NCBI GenBank assembly: GCA_001725215.1
Contig: MEFT01000080.1
Location: forward strand, 1-6,844
DNA length: 6,844 bases
Source: Clostridium sp. SCN 57-10
Lineage (GTDB): Bacteria; Bacillota; Clostridia; Oscillospirales; Butyricicoccaceae
Direction of reading: 5' to 3'
In this document: piece by piece, positions 5,351 to 6,844 of the stretch
How the letters are laid out: each line of letters opens with the position of its first letter
Numbering within the stretch: the first letter of the stretch is position 1
The notes under the pieces: generated by a model
The model's input: only the letters and a program-made list of their open reading frames with translations
Told to the model about the DNA's origin: nothing
Databases searched by the model: none
Made by a program: the position numbers and the translations under genes

Positions 5351-6844
5351 ACCTGACGTTTGCGCTGGCTGGAAACCAAAACTGCGGCAAGACGACTCTG
5401 TTTAATCAGCTCACCGGCTCGCACCAGCATGTGGGCAACTTCCCCGGCGTTACCGTAGAGCGCAAAGAAGGAGCGATTCGAGGGCATGCGGGCGCAAGCG
5501 TCGTCGACCTGCCGGGCATCTATTCTCTTTCTCCATATACATCAGAAGAAGTCGTCACGCGCGATTTTCTGCTGCGCGACAAGCCGGACGCCATCATCAA
5601 CATTCTTGACGCGACCAACATCGAGCGCAATCTGTATCTGACGTTACAGCTCATGGAACTTCAAATCCCCATGATCCTCGCGCTTAACATGATGGACGAA
5701 GTGCGCTCCGCAGGCGGCACAGTAGATGTGCTCGCGCTTTCGGAGGCGCTCGGCGTCGAGGTTGTACCCATCGTGGCGAGCAAAAATGAGGGCGTGCACG
5801 AGCTGATCGACCGCGCCATCCGCGTCGCCACCGAAAAACGCACGCCAAACAAGCTGGATTTTTGCGTGGGTGAGGTACATAAAGCGATTCACGCCATTTC
5901 GCACATCATCGAAGACCACGCTGCAGAGCGCGGCATTCCCACACGCTTTGCGGCAACCAAGCTGGTCGAGGGCGACGCGCCGATGCTCGAGGCGCTTCAT
6001 ATTCACGAGGGCGACATTGAGATCATTCGTCACATCGTAGAAGACATGGAAACGGCGCTTGGCACCGACCGCGAAGCTGCGCTTGCCGATATGCGCTATG
6101 ATTACATCGGAAGGCTGTGCGCCAAAACGGTGCATAGGCCGCGTGAAACGCGCGAGCAAGCGCGCTCGCATAAAATTGACGCCGTGCTGACCCACCGTAT
6201 TTTCGCGATTCCCATTTTCCTTGGCATCATGCTCACTGTCTTTTGGCTCACGTTTTCCGTGATCGGCAACACGCTGTCTGACTGGTTGGGGCTCGGCATC
6301 GACGCATTGATTGCCCTTGTCGACCGGGGGCTGACGGCGGCAAGCATCAACCCCGTCATCCATTCTCTCATTGTGGACGGCGCGCTCGCCGGTGTGGGCA
6401 GCGTGCTCAGCTTTCTGCCCATCATCGTCACGCTGTTTTTCTTCCTTTCCCTGCTGGAAGACAGCGGATATATGGCGCGCGTCGCCTTTGTCATGGATCA
6501 GCTGCTGCGCAAGATAGGCCTGTCAGGCCGCTCGTTTGTGCCGATGCTCATCGGATTCGGCTGCTCGGTGCCCGCCATTATGGCGACGCGCACGCTCCCC
6601 GGCGAGCGCGACCGCAAAATGACCATCATGCTTACACCGTTTATGTCTTGCAGCGCGAAGCTGCCGATTTATGCGGTCTTTACCGCGGCGTTCTTCCCAC
6701 GACACGGCGCGCTCGTCATGTTTGCGCTGTACGGCGGCGGCGTTTTGATGGCCATTCTCTCGGCGCTCGTTCTAAGCAAAACCGCCTTTACGGGCAAGGC
6801 CGTTCCGTTTGTCATGGAGCTGCCCGCCTACCGCCTGCCGGGCG
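5347..6844 (+). CDS. feoB: FeoB, ferrous iron transporter with N-terminal G domain, C-terminus cut by window edge
   Basis: FeoB is the inner-membrane Fe(II) permease with a cytoplasmic GTPase domain. 499 codons are present of a family norm of roughly 600-800. The G domain shows G1 GNQNCGKT (9-16), the switch region HVGNFPGVTVE (28-38), G3 DLPG (54-57), G4 NMMD (114-117) and a G5-like VASKN (143-147). A helical spacer region (about 165-275) follows. The membrane part starts near residue 284 and includes GVGSVLSFLPII (349-360), EDSGYMAR (371-378), the first Gate motif GFGCSVPAIMATRTL (403-417) with Cys406, and MSCSAKLPIY (433-442) with Cys435. The usual FLPQI reads FLPII here. The start is fixed by the four-base overlap with feoA. 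The rest of the Gate and C-terminal helices lie beyond the window. Confidence 0.96.
   Translation, partial: MNLTFALAGNQNCGKTTLFNQLTGSHQHVGNFPGVTVERKEGAIRGHAGASVVDLPGIYSLSPYTSEEVVTRDFLLRDKPDAIINILDATNIERNLYLTLQLMELQIPMILALNMMDEVRSAGGTVDVLALSEALGVEVVPIVASKNEGVHELIDRAIRVATEKRTPNKLDFCVGEVHKAIHAISHIIEDHAAERGIPTRFAATKLVEGDAPMLEALHIHEGDIEIIRHIVEDMETALGTDREAALADMRYDYIGRLCAKTVHRPRETREQARSHKIDAVLTHRIFAIPIFLGIMLTVFWLTFSVIGNTLSDWLGLGIDALIALVDRGLTAASINPVIHSLIVDGALAGVGSVLSFLPIIVTLFFFLSLLEDSGYMARVAFVMDQLLRKIGLSGRSFVPMLIGFGCSVPAIMATRTLPGERDRKMTIMLTPFMSCSAKLPIYAVFTAAFFPRHGALVMFALYGGGVLMAILSALVLSKTAFTGKAVPFVMELPAYRLPG

Noticed and set aside
5644..6363. A 239-codon minus-strand reading frame inside feoB
   Set aside because: It lies entirely antisense to clearly conserved FeoB sequence, and its translation shows no recognisable domain.

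Overview
The window looks like chromosomal DNA from a moderately GC-rich Clostridia-type Firmicute. This is inferred from strong AGGAGG-like ribosome binding sites, short sigma-A-type promoters, a Thr/Ala-rich lipoprotein linker, a surface protein with three SLH repeats and a Firmicutes-style FeoB G1 motif. No rRNA, tRNA, CRISPR array, transposase or phage gene was seen. The species cannot be named from the sequence.

Layout: four genes read leftward and two read rightward. On the minus strand, from right to left, are ruvX (4934-4515), an SLH-domain zinc metalloprotease (4403-2658), a BMP-family lipoprotein (2534-1434) and a MATE efflux transporter (1218 to the left edge, C-terminus missing). 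Each has its own recognisable promoter, so they are neighbours rather than one obvious operon. The lipoprotein gene ends in a strong intrinsic terminator, with a second hairpin before the MATE promoter. On the plus strand, feoA (5120-5350) and feoB (5347 to the right edge, C-terminus missing) overlap by four bases and form a ferrous iron uptake operon.

Functions: feoAB imports Fe(II). Its leader carries two near-identical 16-bp palindromes that resemble DtxR/IdeR-type metalloregulator sites, which implies metal-dependent repression. RuvX is a housekeeping RNase H-fold protein, and its promoter is divergent from and nearly abuts that of feoA. The lipoprotein is a solute receptor without its ABC partners nearby. 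The SLH protein is predicted to be secreted, anchored to the cell wall and proteolytic. The MATE protein is an inner-membrane exporter.

Most of the window is ordinary. The points most worth a second look are the paired feoA operators and the SLH-metalloprotease gene, whose base composition changes sharply where the SLH repeats end. I found no convincing evidence of a new multi-gene system. All intergenic gaps are under 300 bases, and each is covered by promoters, terminators or operators described below.
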